From positions 1 to 64,000 of the forward strand of contig CADADN010000002.1 of NCBI GenBank assembly GCA_902786665.1: 64,000 bases of DNA, in the 5' to 3' direction. Source of the DNA: an uncultured Prevotellaceae bacterium (GTDB lineage: Bacteria > Bacteroidota > Bacteroidia > Bacteroidales > Bacteroidaceae). Numbering within the stretch: position 1 is the stretch's first letter; the number at the start of each line of letters is the position of its first letter. Made by a program: the position numbers and the translations under genes. Positions 41,405 through 51,056 of the stretch are shown piece by piece. The notes beneath the pieces were generated by a model. That model searched no databases, was not told the origin of the DNA, and saw nothing but the letters and a program-made list of their open reading frames with translations.

Positions 41405-42004
41405 ATGAGCAAGAATACTTTTTCTGTAGACTACGAGGTCTACAACGTGAACACCAATGAGACCGTCGACCGCAAAAGCATGGAGGTGGCACTTACAGAC
41501 AAGCAACTCCAGGAAATGGGCAAGGTGATGGAAAACAACGGCGGCTTTGCACCGGAATTCTCCGTCTTCCAACACGTCTACGATTACCTGTGCGAAGAAA
41601 GTTTCAAGGATTACCAGGAGAAATACGCACCCGATGATGACGAATTCTGGGAGAAGAACTCCATCGATCTGGGCGAGCAATTGCCAGACGAGCTGCTGCA
41701 AGCTGCCGAGAAATACGTCAAGCACAAGGAAGTGAATATCATATACTACTACGAGGTAGAAGGAGAGGAAAAAACTGGCAACGCCCTTGTCCGACTGCCA
41801 TCCGCCACATACCGGGTCATGGTCGAAGCTGCCAGGACCAAGCCGTCAGAGAAAGAAGACTTCGCACACTTGAAGGACACCTGCCCCGAAGTCTACGACG
41901 AAGTCAAAAAACTCGTAGCCAACGAAGCAGGGGATGCCATGACCAATTTCATCCTGAAAGAGTTCCCCTATCAGGTGCTTGAGCAAGCCATGGCTTCCAT
42001 GTGA
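41405..42004 (+). CDS. Hypothetical acidic protein
   Basis: This 199-residue protein has no signal peptide or membrane segment and is rich in E, D, K and Y. Visible segments are FSVDYEVYNVNTNETVDRKSME at the start and EVNIIYYYEVEGEEKTGNALVRLPSATYRVMVEAA in the middle. I do not recognise a family. It is probably cytoplasmic. A promoter-like TAACTTTG precedes it. The next gene begins 98 bases downstream on the same strand. Confidence 0.7.
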   Translation: MSKNTFSVDYEVYNVNTNETVDRKSMEVALTDKQLQEMGKVMENNGGFAPEFSVFQHVYDYLCEESFKDYQEKYAPDDDEFWEKNSIDLGEQLPDELLQAAEKYVKHKEVNIIYYYEVEGEEKTGNALVRLPSATYRVMVEAARTKPSEKEDFAHLKDTCPEVYDEVKKLVANEAGDAMTNFILKEFPYQVLEQAMASM

Positions 42005-42101
42005 TGCCATCCCTCATTGAGAGAGAATGGAGGGACTTCCCCAAACAAACGGGCAAGCCCTCTCTCTTCCCTGCTGCCCCACAATCCAGTACTGACAAAA
42101 G

Positions 42102-42557
42102 ATGAGCACACTGAAAGAAGAGATTAACACCATCTTTCAAGATGGCACAATGAGCCGACCTGAGAAGCTGTCACGTCTGATAAGAATAGTGACAACTCAT
42201 GAAGCCCATACTCTTCTGGGACAAGCTCAAGAAGATACTATTGTACTGAAAAAGAAACCATACACTCACAAAGATGGCATGAGGATTCTAAACCTATCCA
42301 TCCACAGGGTCTTTTTTGACGAAATCATACAAGGAACCAAGAAGAATGAATACAGGAACCTCACTGACTATTACCGCCGCCGATGCACATACGAGGAAAA
42401 CGGCAAACGCTACCTGATTCCTTACAATGCGGTATGTTTCAACGTGGGACGTGGCAAACGGCGGCTGAGCGCGACAGTAGCATTGACCGGTATCGTCTGC
42501 GAAGACGGCTTCCTCATTTTCAACCTTGGCGAGATACTCTGCAAATCCAACGGATGA
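42102..42557 (+). CDS. ASCH-like domain protein
   Basis: The 151-residue protein has a helical N-terminus (about 1-55) and a C-terminal part that looks like an ASCH/PUA-type RNA-binding domain: ILNLSIHRVFFDEIIQGTKKNEYRNLTDYYRRRC, then AVCFNVGRGKRRLSATVALTGI. ASCH proteins bind RNA or modified nucleotides, and some are hydrolases. The function here is not known. It ends with CKSNG and lies 11 bases before the next reading frame, so the two may be linked. Confidence 0.7.
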   Translation: MSTLKEEINTIFQDGTMSRPEKLSRLIRIVTTHEAHTLLGQAQEDTIVLKKKPYTHKDGMRILNLSIHRVFFDEIIQGTKKNEYRNLTDYYRRRCTYEENGKRYLIPYNAVCFNVGRGKRRLSATVALTGIVCEDGFLIFNLGEILCKSNG

Positions 42558-42567
42558 AAACAGACAG

Positions 42568-43353
42568 ATGATGACAACAAGACATATGTTAGAGAAAAGA
42601 CTTGGCCGTCGCATGGTCAGAAAACTTTTGACGATGCCTGACTGCACAAAGGTTTCCACCATGCACATGGTGGGAATCACTTATGGTCTTAGCCCGTCTG
42701 ATCCCAGATGGCTCTGTGTTCTCAAACATCCATTATTGTTCTTTCAACTGCTCTTTGTTGATTTCATTGCTTTAAATACTGAGTTCCATCGTGAAGCAAA
42801 ACGAAAAAGTTTTGTAGTCGATGGTTCCGAATACTACAACACCTTGGCTGGAATGCCATATAACATACCCAAAATTTTCAGGCGCAGAGAAAACATCAGC
42901 ATGATGTTTGAGAAATGTGAGAGAAAAGAGATATTCACGAACTCCGACATCCACTACTACATTCGGGAACTAGTGACAAAGGATGAAATAAGTTGTACAA
43001 CCATGCAATTGATGCGGATTCCGCCGGGCTGCCAGACAGGACATATAGATAATACAAAATTCAGGTCTGCAGCATTCGTTCTCGATGGAGAAGGATATAC
43101 AGAATATTCCTATTGGGAACATGGCTACTTCTATGATGACGACCATGATGGTGAAGAAGCCATATGGAGAGAATTTGGGGAGAGACAAGAAATGAAAGAC
43201 TGCATATCCGACAATTCTTTATGCAGCTATCCCTGCAATGCAAGAGGCGTAGAAGGCACCCAGCCAAACGCCCCCTGGTTCTCCCTGACAAACACCGGAA
43301 AGGAAGACTTCATCCTTTTAATTGTCAAAATCAACGATTTCTTAGATGATTAA
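42568..43353 (+). CDS. Hypothetical protein
   Basis: The product has about 261 residues without signal peptide, although LLFFQLLFVDFIAL (around 50-63) is hydrophobic. SCTTMQLMRIPPGCQTGHIDNTKFRSAAFVLDGEGY in the middle resembles a cupin-like turn. The end reads PWFSLTNTGKEDFILLIVKINDFL. I do not recognise a family. ATGs at 42568, 42571 and 42586 are all possible starts; I give the first. Codon use is more AT-rich than in the ribosomal or PorU genes, hinting at a different origin. Confidence 0.6.
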   Translation: MMTTRHMLEKRLGRRMVRKLLTMPDCTKVSTMHMVGITYGLSPSDPRWLCVLKHPLLFFQLLFVDFIALNTEFHREAKRKSFVVDGSEYYNTLAGMPYNIPKIFRRRENISMMFEKCERKEIFTNSDIHYYIRELVTKDEISCTTMQLMRIPPGCQTGHIDNTKFRSAAFVLDGEGYTEYSYWEHGYFYDDDHDGEEAIWREFGERQEMKDCISDNSLCSYPCNARGVEGTQPNAPWFSLTNTGKEDFILLIVKINDFLDD

Positions 43354-43443
43354 ATCTGGAAACGAACTGACCTTACGCATAATTAGAAAACCGACAAATC
43401 ATTAGCACTCCTTAATCAAAACACCAAAACTGGCGACATAAAA

Positions 43444-43494
43444 GGAGAGACGGCTAAGAATACCGTGCAGCACCACGGCTCAGGCCATCTCTCC
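43444..43494 (-). terminator. Branched hairpin, probable terminator or ncRNA element
   Basis: GGAGAGA (43444-43450) pairs with TCTCTCC (43488-43494). GGC/GCC and CCGTG/CACGG helices lie inside. On the minus strand the stem is followed by TTTTATG. It directly follows the tRNA-like element, so it may end that transcript. Confidence 0.45.
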
Positions 43495-43501
43495 AGAAAA
43501 A

Positions 43502-43576
43502 GTGGGGGCAGGGGTCGAACCTGCTCCTTCTCCGTAGATCCGAATTGTAATCCACGCATATATCGGTGTCTCCCAC
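43502..43576 (-). other. tRNA-like element or tRNA relic
   Basis: On the minus strand 75 bases have tRNA features: outer strands GTGGGAG and CCCCCAC pair with one mismatch, and a perfect T arm GCAGG-TTCGACC-CCTGC is present. The centre folds as CGTGGAT/ATCTACG with a 10-base loop instead of a normal anticodon arm, and no good D arm is found. TTTTT follows. It may be a degenerate tRNA or a tRNA mimic. Confidence 0.35.
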
Positions 43577-43712
43577 CTTTTCCTAATTCTTTTACTATGC
43601 ATGCCCTCCCTCGAACGCCTTCATAGAAAGGACATCTCTAAGGTAGAGTATCATGGACAGACACACTACTCCTCAATCTTTCCGTTCCGGAAAGCATCGA
43701 CCAACTATTCCT

Positions 43713-45242
43713 CTATTTCGTAATCTCACCAATCCACTGGAAAAGTTCGTCCAAAGCATAGTCTCCACTATGAGGCCGGTTCCATGACAGTAGGAAATTC
43801 ACATCCTTGCCTGCATTCTGGAGTTTGGTGGCGAAGTTGACGGGAACGGGGAAAGCCGTGTCACGGTCGCGTGCTCCGTGACGGATGTACCAATGTGGAG
43901 CAACCGTTGTCTTTCCGTCGCTGATGAAGCTCATGGGGTTCATCAACCTCACGTTCTGTCGGATGGCATCGCTAACGGTGGTATTATTCTTCTGAGCCGT
44001 GAAGTCGGTGAAATTGACACTGCTGCCCGCCCAGTCGCCGAACTCCTCATTCTCTCCGCTGGCATTGTTGACGCCCTCTATCTTGCTGTCGAAGGCTGGG
44101 ACACCCTTCAGGGCTTGGGTGGAAACCACATAGTCCAGGTATTTCTTCATGTCAAGGCCGGTGATGTATTCGCCAACTTGCTTGCCACCCATGCCGCCAC
44201 GCATGGGACGCATGCCCTGCGGACGCTGGCCCTCCTGCATCTGTGGACGCATGCCACCGTTGATAGGAGCAGCAAACATGCCACCAGCCGAACTGCTGAA
44301 CGAGAAACCGAGGCTGTCGGGGATGTCGGCTCCGGCATTCTTCGCAATCTGAGCCGCGCGGATAATCTCACTCTTGATATAGTCAAGGTAGTTGTCTGCC
44401 GTCAGTGGAGTGCCGTCAGGCTTGCGAAGGTTCAGGCTTGCCAGATAGGCAGGAAACATAGCTGCCAGTTCGTTGGTGTAGCCCTTGTGCAGGTCATCGA
44501 GAGCCTGGCGGGAATCAGTCTGCTGGAACAACCACTCGTAGGCCATATCGGCGTGCTCCAGGTCGATGATGGGGCAATAGCACACGGAGGCAAACACATC
44601 GTCGCGCTCATCGGCAGCACCCATTGCCTTCAGCATCCCGGCATACTCGGGATTGTTGCCAGTTGCCCCCATCAGGGCCGACATGGCTCCTCCCGCACTT
44701 GTCCCGTCGGTGATAATTCGCTCGGCATCGCCTGGCATCTGCTTGTCGAAATGGCGCAGGTAACGGATGGCTGCTTTCAGGTCGAGAATGGCCTTGGGCG
44801 CCCGACCTGTATAGATGGTCTGGCCCTTCTTTATTTCCTTGTGGGCTTTGGCGTATGCCTTGTCTGCGACAACGGAAGAGTTTCGGCCTCGGGTTCCGGG
44901 TATGACCACCACGTATCCCTCTTTCAGCGCCCTGCCCGTAGCGTCGCCAGCCTGTGGCTGCGCAGCCGGCGAAGCCATATAGCCGCCGACGTATGTGCGA
45001 AGGAAAATCGGAGTTAGTTGTGTCGCTCCGTCAGGCACATACACATTGAGGAACTGATAGGTGGAGTCCTCCACATTGGTCACATAGAACAGCCGTTCGA
45101 AGGCTGTAAAGTTGACTGTTGTTCCGTCATAGACGGTCATCGACGATTTCACACCTGCATTGCTGTCAAATTGCAATGTTGATTGTGCCACGACTCCTAT
45201 GGAGAGACAGGCACCAACAATAAAAGCGAATATCTTTTTCAT
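43713..45242 (-). CDS. Secreted alpha/beta hydrolase, subtype B tannase-like
   Basis: The 509-residue protein has a signal peptide (MKKIFAFIVGACLSIGVVAQ) and an alpha/beta-hydrolase core. The nucleophile is in TDGTSAGGAMSAL (S182) and a catalytic His in WNRPHSGDYALDELFQWI (H491). A Met/Gly/Gln-rich insertion (GGMRPQMQEGQRPQGMRPMRGGMGG) interrupts the lid region. Proteins of this shape include subtype B tannases that cleave gallate esters of plant polyphenols. The substrate here is inferred. I chose the ATG at 45242 because it starts the signal peptide; the frame upstream to 45446 is not credible. Confidence 0.8.
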   Translation of the reverse strand: MKKIFAFIVGACLSIGVVAQSTLQFDSNAGVKSSMTVYDGTTVNFTAFERLFYVTNVEDSTYQFLNVYVPDGATQLTPIFLRTYVGGYMASPAAQPQAGDATGRALKEGYVVVIPGTRGRNSSVVADKAYAKAHKEIKKGQTIYTGRAPKAILDLKAAIRYLRHFDKQMPGDAERIITDGTSAGGAMSALMGATGNNPEYAGMLKAMGAADERDDVFASVCYCPIIDLEHADMAYEWLFQQTDSRQALDDLHKGYTNELAAMFPAYLASLNLRKPDGTPLTADNYLDYIKSEIIRAAQIAKNAGADIPDSLGFSFSSSAGGMFAAPINGGMRPQMQEGQRPQGMRPMRGGMGGKQVGEYITGLDMKKYLDYVVSTQALKGVPAFDSKIEGVNNASGENEEFGDWAGSSVNFTDFTAQKNNTTVSDAIRQNVRLMNPMSFISDGKTTVAPHWYIRHGARDRDTAFPVPVNFATKLQNAGKDVNFLLSWNRPHSGDYALDELFQWIGEITK

Positions 45243-45576
45243 AATGTAGATGGAGTGTTTCGAGTCGTAGCTCTGGTCTCTGCCAAGACCTTGGGTGAAT
45301 AATAATGGGCTATTATTTATATGCCATTTCCCGATTTTTATATTCTTTATGTATGATTGTTCAATAACATCGAGGACGACATGCCATTTTGCTGCCATGC
45401 GTTTCTGTTTCTTTTTCGCCCTCGAAAAGAAACCCCTTCCCGCCATAATATGACAGGAAGGGGATGGAATTGGCTTTTGCTTTTAATTGTAATAACTATC
45501 TGGATAAAATGCGGATAAACGGTTTCCTGATTGATGCTGTCCGTCTAGTTGGAAGGCAATGACCAGTATCGATAGT
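45243..45576. other. Intergenic region with a hairpin
   Basis: CCCCTTCC (45433-45440) and GGAAGGGG (45456-45463) form an 8-bp stem with a 15-base loop. The remaining bases are AT-rich, probably holding the tannase promoter. No gene is seen. Confidence 0.45.
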
Positions 45577-45885
45577 TTATCGCTTGTCGGGGATGCCGTA
45601 TTCTACCCAGCGTTCTTGTGGATAATAGCCTTTCAGTGTCTTTTTCTTCTCGGCGTATGATGCCTTGACACGGGCCATCTTCTCGTTCATTTGTTTCACC
45701 TTGGGGGTGAGTTCTTCACGCAGCCTTTCCACCTCAGCATTGATGGCTTCCAGTTCACGGATGGCTTGCTCCATGTCGTTGATTTCATCGTTTGTCACGC
45801 CGCCACCAATGCCGTTCAAATGTTTGCGCAAGCCCTCCACGAGGTTGCGACTCTTTTCAATCTGCAATTCTACAGTCTTTGACAT
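45577..45885 (-). CDS. Small coiled-coil protein, unknown function
   Basis: The 102-residue cytoplasmic protein is nearly all helical. A predicted coiled coil runs from about 33 to 85 (MEQAIRELEAINAEVERLREELTPKVKQMNEKMARVKASYAEKKK), followed by LKGYYPQERWVEYGIPDKR. The last part, with its aromatic residues and fixed length, looks conserved rather than random. The gene stands alone, so context gives no hint of its role. Confidence 0.65.
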   Translation of the reverse strand: MSKTVELQIEKSRNLVEGLRKHLNGIGGGVTNDEINDMEQAIRELEAINAEVERLREELTPKVKQMNEKMARVKASYAEKKKTLKGYYPQERWVEYGIPDKR

Positions 45886-46066
45886 GTTTTTTGGTCTTTT
45901 TGTTATACAAAATTAAATGATTTCCTATGCAAAAATAATAAAAAAAGTCGATTTTATGAATGTCATAATATGCCACATTTTTGTTTTTTTAAGATGCATT
46001 ATGCCCTCTGTTTAAACTTTATTTGCACTTTTTACAGCCGATTTGCAATAGATGTGAATGTGGTTG

Positions 46067-47251
46067 TCATTTCCTTATCGGCGGCAGACTCTGGAAGTTC
46101 CGCGTGCTATAAACCTGAAGAAGGAATACCAGGCAAAGCGCAATGCCAACCTTATAGGGTGCCACGATGTCATCCACGCCAAAAATGGCTTTCGACAGTG
46201 GCATGACAATCAAAGGAGAGACGAATTGTCCCAGATAGAGTGCAGCCGAAAGCAGCGGCATGACCGTTGTGGCGGAGTTCTTGCCTCCCTTGATGCTCGC
46301 AATGGTGTTCAGATATGGAACACCCACGCCAGTGGCCATTCCGATGAATGCAGAGCCAAGCACCGCCATCGCTACAGTGGGCACTAGATAAGACACGTAA
46401 CCCAACAGTAACAGCAAAGGTGCAAAGTATTTGACGCTCTGGCGGAAACGGTTCATCAGACTTCCGAAGCCAAGTCCGACAAAGAAGGCCACGACATCAA
46501 GCCCCACCATGATGACCGTGATAAGTCCTGTGGAAAGTCCCTGCTGCTGGCTGGCAACGATGGCGAAGTTGGTGGGGAAGATAAAGAATATCATCATCAG
46601 CAGAAGCATGCCGATGACCGACGGATGGAACTTCAGCAACTGCCTCGGATGGAAAGGGACGCCACGCTTGTTGGCACTGCCCAGTTGTTCGTTGGGCAGC
46701 CACAGCCACACCATCACCAGTGCTATCAGTCCCAGCAGATAGACAAAGAAGGCATAGTTCCATTCTATCGTCGCCAACATACCTGCCAGCAGTGTCGCCA
46801 CCACACCACCTATTTGGTTCATGGCTGCCGACAGTCCCATCAGCCTTGCCTGTTGCTCCGGTGGGAAATAGTAGGCCAGCAGTCCGGTGGAAAGCGGCAT
46901 GATGAGTCCGACGCTGACACCCAGCAATGCACGCATGGCCAGAAGCAGGTGGATGTCGTCCATGAAGAAGCATCCCGCTCCTGCCACGACATAGAGCAGC
47001 AGTCCCGTAGTGGCAATGGCACGGGTGCGCAGCACACGGCTTAGAGGAAGGAAGAAAAGATTGGTGACGATGATCAGCAGGGCTGGCATGCTGACAATAA
47101 ACTGCACCAGAATAGCGGGTGCCTCGCTGAAATGAGCCTTGATGATGCCCAGCGCGGGGGCGATGGCGGCTCCGGCCATCACGGTGAGCAGCGACATGGA
47201 AAGGATGGTAGCCGTCACCCGTCTTGAAATGTTTGTCTTTGTCATTTTCAA
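46067..47251 (-). CDS. Major facilitator superfamily transporter
   Basis: The 394-residue protein has about 12 membrane helices. The MFS loop motif is recognisable in LSRVLRTRAIATTGLLLYV and ALLGVSVGLIMPLSTGLLAYYFPPEQQARLMGLSAAMNQIGG. It resembles drug/proton antiporters of the inner membrane. The substrate cannot be told from sequence. A second ATG two codons downstream (47245) is an equally good start. The gene is monocistronic. Confidence 0.88.
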   Translation of the reverse strand: MKMTKTNISRRVTATILSMSLLTVMAGAAIAPALGIIKAHFSEAPAILVQFIVSMPALLIIVTNLFFLPLSRVLRTRAIATTGLLLYVVAGAGCFFMDDIHLLLAMRALLGVSVGLIMPLSTGLLAYYFPPEQQARLMGLSAAMNQIGGVVATLLAGMLATIEWNYAFFVYLLGLIALVMVWLWLPNEQLGSANKRGVPFHPRQLLKFHPSVIGMLLLMMIFFIFPTNFAIVASQQQGLSTGLITVIMVGLDVVAFFVGLGFGSLMNRFRQSVKYFAPLLLLLGYVSYLVPTVAMAVLGSAFIGMATGVGVPYLNTIASIKGGKNSATTVMPLLSAALYLGQFVSPLIVMPLSKAIFGVDDIVAPYKVGIALCLVFLLQVYSTRNFQSLPPIRK

Positions 47252-47476
47252 TCGGAGTTTTCGGGGATGCGAGTCATCCCCAGAGCTCTACCAGGCTGCT
47301 TCAAAAAAAATTAAATCGTGTGCAAAAGTACATAAAAAATTGGATATTCCAATCAGGAAAAATGCAAGAACAACACTTTTGATTTACAGTTTTCCACCCC
47401 TAACGCCCCCTTTTTTCTAATACTCCATCACCTAACCAGTGAAAATTTTCCACCCCTTCCTCGCTCTCAACCTCTC
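47252..47476. other. Intergenic region with C-rich direct repeats
   Basis: AT-rich at first, then C-rich with repeated CCACCCC/CCACCTCTC-type segments up to the transposase relic. No gene is seen. Confidence 0.35.
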
Positions 47477-47617
47477 TCATTCCCATCCCCACCTCTCTGC
47501 TATTTTCGTCAGGTGCGCCTTGATGCCGCCGTCTGCCTTGTGGAACATGGGACGTATGTCGAGGTCACTCTTCAGAATATGAAAGGTCTTATGAATGGCT
47601 TCACATAATCCCTTCGG
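47477..47617 (-). pseudogene. Relic of an IS4-superfamily transposase C-terminus
   Basis: One minus-strand frame reads EAIHKTFHILKSDLDIRP, then MFHKADGGIKAHLTKIAERW and a TGA at 47479-47477. This resembles the C-terminal IxxxFRxLKxDLxxRPxxHxxxxxxxAHL motif of IS4-type (IS1634-like) transposases. Upstream sequence in the frame is lost. It shows that an insertion sequence once lay here. Confidence 0.6.
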
Positions 47618-47752
47618 AAAAATCTAAATTTGTAGAACACAGCAGACCTGGCGAAAAAACGCAAAATGCTGATTGACAAAGAAAAACAAATTTAGAGTGA
47701 AAAAGATGGGCTAAGGACCTTTAAGACCTGTCGACCCTTTGGATGTATGCGG

Positions 47753-50608
47753 TCATTCCGCATTGTTGCTTGTCTCATTGCAGATGAAAGGCATCACGCT
47801 GTCTATCAGGCTTTGCTTTCTGTCTTGTATGGTGAGTATTTGTTGTTCCAAGGTGCCTTCAGCGATGAATCGATATACAAAGACGGGATGATGCTGGCCG
47901 ATGCGGTGACTGCGGGCGATGGCCTGCTCCTCTGCCGCCTTGTTCCACCATGGGTCGAGCAGGAACACGTAGTCGGCGGCTGTAAGGTTGAGTCCCACTC
48001 CCCCTGCTTTCAATGAAATAAGAAAGAACTGGCATTCGGGGTTGTTTTGAAAGCGATAGATCACCTCTTCGCGGTTCACGGTCTTTCCAGTCAGTGTTTC
48101 ATACCGCCATCCTTTTTGGTCCATATTCTTGCCCAAACGTTCCAACAGACTGACATATTCGCTGAAAAGAAGCACTTTGTGGTGAGTCCCTATGATGTTT
48201 TGCAATCGTTCGAAGACCTCGTTCATTTTCCCTTCGCCGTTGGCGATTTGGCGCAGGCGTTGTATGGCGGCGAGCATATGGATTTGCTTTTGGTTTGTAG
48301 GCACGTTGTTTTCCATCCACTCGTTGCGAGCCCGTGACAGTTCAGAGGCATACAGGCTTGTTTGCTCTTCGGTCATGGGGCATATCACGATTTCGTCTTG
48401 TCTCTCGGGGAGGTCGGTAAGCACTTCTTCCTTGGTGCGTTTCAAGAAGTATGGGGCGATCATTTTCCTGAGCAGTGAGATTCTGCTTTCTTCCATTTGA
48501 CGTGCTATGGGTTGGATGAAAGCCTTCTTGAAATCCCTTGCCTCTCCCAGCAGATGGGGGTTGAGCACGTTCATCAGGCTCCACAGTTCCTCCAATCCAT
48601 TCTCCACGGGAGTGCCGCTTAGCGCTTGGCGATGAATGGCTTTCAGGCTTTTCACGGCATGGTGTATCTGCGAGGTGGAAGTCTTGAAATGCTGGCATTC
48701 ATCGAAGATGATGATGCCAAACTGCTGTTGTGAGAGATAGTCGATGTCGTTGAGCAAGGTCCTGTATGTGGTCAGCACTACATCCTGGCGCATCAGTGTC
48801 TGTCTCTTTTCGTGTCGCTTGGCGACATCGCCTGTGTATGAACATGCTTGCAGTGTGGGGGAGAAACGGTTGATTTCATTAAGCCAGTTGTGAACGACCG
48901 AGGCTGGTGCCACGACAAGTGAGGTGTGGTATTCTGCGATGCCTTGCTCGCTCGCCTCTTCGTGGTCTGTTTCGCCACGCATCTCTTCGTCGGTGAAGAG
49001 GAATCCCGCCCGGGGGCGCCGCACAGGAGCGGGCTTTGCCACCTCCTTGTATGCCAGCAGCAGGGCAATGGTTTGGATGGTTTTGCCCAGGCCCATTTCA
49101 TCGGAGAGGCAGCATCCGGTCCGCGCGATGAAGTTCTGCCACAGCCATTCCACGCCTTTCTCCTGGTAAGGGCGCAGCGTGGCCTTCAAGTGCTTGGGGA
49201 TGTGGAAAGGTACGCTGGCTATCTTGTCGATGGAGGGTGGGGGAGGGCAGGAGCTGAGTTGGCTTCGGTGGCGCTGTATGCTGTTGTCCTTCGTCGTGGT
49301 GCCTGTCAGTAGCAGGTCGGCATACCGTGAAAGCCATTCCTGGGGGATGAGCAGTCGCTCGCCTGTGGGCAGCATGTATTCTTGTTCCCCACGCAGGATG
49401 GTGTCGCGTAGATGGCTGAAGGGGATGCGCAGGCGCCCGTTGTCGAGGATGATGGTCACCCGGGTCTGAAGCCAGTCGCCTTGCCATTGGTCGCTTTGCT
49501 CCACGTCAAGAGGTCCGATGTAATAGGCATGTTCGGAGGGTTGAACGATGTCGAATCCTTGTTCACGCAATTCCGCGCCGTGTCGTTGGAGCCATTCCAC
49601 CAGTGAGGAGAGTGATGAAAACCTGATGTTCCCATGGCTGTTGGTTTGTATGCCGTTCAAGCGAAGGTGGTCATGGTAATGTTGCTCTGCCGCCTTGTCA
49701 CGCAACTGTCGTGAGAAGCGGAAACTGTGTTCTGTTTCACGTAGAGACACTCGTCCTGGCGAGGTGCTGTCGAAAGGGTATTCGGTGGAACCGTATTTGA
49801 AATATAGTGAAAGCAAATAGACCCCGTCGATGGCATACTCCACTTTGAATAGGGGTTGGGGAGTTTCCTTGACATCGTCGATGTCGAATCCTTCGGCGTT
49901 TATCTCGACTTTTACGGCATTTTTCAGGATGAATTTCCGGAAATAGTCGCTCTCCATCCTGCGAGGGATGAACACGGATGACTTGTTGACAAACGGAATC
50001 AACAGTTGTCCTCCGAAGCCCTCGCCCATGAAATGGATGACATTGTCAAGGATGAACACTCCTGGTGTGTGACACAACACCACGGCATGGTGTTGTGAGA
50101 TGTCTTCTACAAGATGGCTGCCGATGCGTAGATGAAGATGGTATTCCGTCCCTTCGTCATGGCGGTGGAAGTTCATTACAGGCGTCACTGCCAGGGATGG
50201 GGAAAGACGCAACCTGTCGTCCATGTGAAGAGGAGTCTTTGCCTCAGGGGTGTAGAGGATGGGTATTCCCATCTTGTCGGCCATCAGTATGGCCTTGACC
50301 AAGCGCATGTCGCCCATCAGTTTGATGTGTCTTTTCACCATGGCATCATTTGACTCCCAGAATGACTTCTGGTTTCGAAACATCTTCTTGTTGGCATAGC
50401 GCATATAAAGATGCTTTGGCTGTGTTTCTTCGCACAGTATGGAAAGTTGCTTTAGTTCCTCCTGGCCTGGGGAGGCAAGTCGCTCTTTCCATAGTGTCCG
50501 GTCCACAATCATGAACCGTCCGGGTGATGTGACGCTTTTCAATTCCGAGCTCACAATACCCCAGATGCCTTGTGGTGCCAGTGTCAATATGATGTGGCTG
50601 TCATTCAT
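47753..50608 (-). CDS. SNF2-family DEAD/DEAH-box helicase
   Basis: The 951-residue protein has an N-terminal region of unknown type (about 1-470) and a SNF2 ATPase. Motif I is DEMGLGKTIQT, motif II is IIFDECQHF, and motif III is ALSGTPVENGLEELW. The C-terminal helicase half carries VGLNLTAADYVFLLDPWWNKAAEEQAIARSHRIGQ. Bacterial SNF2 proteins of this sort (RapA- or HepA-like) remodel nucleoprotein or RNA polymerase complexes; some are parts of defence systems. No methylase or nuclease gene is adjacent, so a housekeeping role is more likely. The gene is monocistronic. Confidence 0.92.
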   Translation of the reverse strand: MNDSHIILTLAPQGIWGIVSSELKSVTSPGRFMIVDRTLWKERLASPGQEELKQLSILCEETQPKHLYMRYANKKMFRNQKSFWESNDAMVKRHIKLMGDMRLVKAILMADKMGIPILYTPEAKTPLHMDDRLRLSPSLAVTPVMNFHRHDEGTEYHLHLRIGSHLVEDISQHHAVVLCHTPGVFILDNVIHFMGEGFGGQLLIPFVNKSSVFIPRRMESDYFRKFILKNAVKVEINAEGFDIDDVKETPQPLFKVEYAIDGVYLLSLYFKYGSTEYPFDSTSPGRVSLRETEHSFRFSRQLRDKAAEQHYHDHLRLNGIQTNSHGNIRFSSLSSLVEWLQRHGAELREQGFDIVQPSEHAYYIGPLDVEQSDQWQGDWLQTRVTIILDNGRLRIPFSHLRDTILRGEQEYMLPTGERLLIPQEWLSRYADLLLTGTTTKDNSIQRHRSQLSSCPPPPSIDKIASVPFHIPKHLKATLRPYQEKGVEWLWQNFIARTGCCLSDEMGLGKTIQTIALLLAYKEVAKPAPVRRPRAGFLFTDEEMRGETDHEEASEQGIAEYHTSLVVAPASVVHNWLNEINRFSPTLQACSYTGDVAKRHEKRQTLMRQDVVLTTYRTLLNDIDYLSQQQFGIIIFDECQHFKTSTSQIHHAVKSLKAIHRQALSGTPVENGLEELWSLMNVLNPHLLGEARDFKKAFIQPIARQMEESRISLLRKMIAPYFLKRTKEEVLTDLPERQDEIVICPMTEEQTSLYASELSRARNEWMENNVPTNQKQIHMLAAIQRLRQIANGEGKMNEVFERLQNIIGTHHKVLLFSEYVSLLERLGKNMDQKGWRYETLTGKTVNREEVIYRFQNNPECQFFLISLKAGGVGLNLTAADYVFLLDPWWNKAAEEQAIARSHRIGQHHPVFVYRFIAEGTLEQQILTIQDRKQSLIDSVMPFICNETSNNAE

Positions 50609-51056
50609 CTCAAAAACAATATACGACGATGAAGACCATGGCTTCTTGTGTGCTCCTCGTCTCTTTTTGGTCGTTTCTTGGTTGAAGGTGCAAAATTATG
50701 AAAAAAAGTCACCATTCCAACTATTATCGATGAAAAGTTCAGTCGCGAATATGGAATAGTTGCTTGAACACTTTATTGTGTTAAAATTTATCATTCTTTA
50801 TTATGTTTGTGAAAAAATATGTATCTTTGCACAATAAAGCGTGCGTGTGTCTATATATCAGACAGATGGCTTGATGAAAGGTGTAAACCATTTGCAATCA
50901 AGAAATTTTGAAACAAAGTCCTTTTGTCTTCTTTGCAATGGCTGCAATTGCAATGATACTGCTACTTGCAGAGGAAAAGATTGAAAAACGAGACTCGTCT
51001 GTGGAGATGTCGCATTGCGGTTTTACCCATATGCATTTAAAATAAAGACAAGCATA
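50609..51056 (+). promoter_or_regulatory. Intergenic region with promoter and long leader of the dockerin gene
   Basis: A -7 box TATCTTTG is at 50822-50829. The mRNA would carry a leader of about 220 bases before the ATG at 51057. The leader has repeats of TTGCAATGG/TTGCAATCA type but no strong hairpin. The rest of the stretch (50609-50800) is AT-rich and probably contains the SNF2 promoter. Confidence 0.5.
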
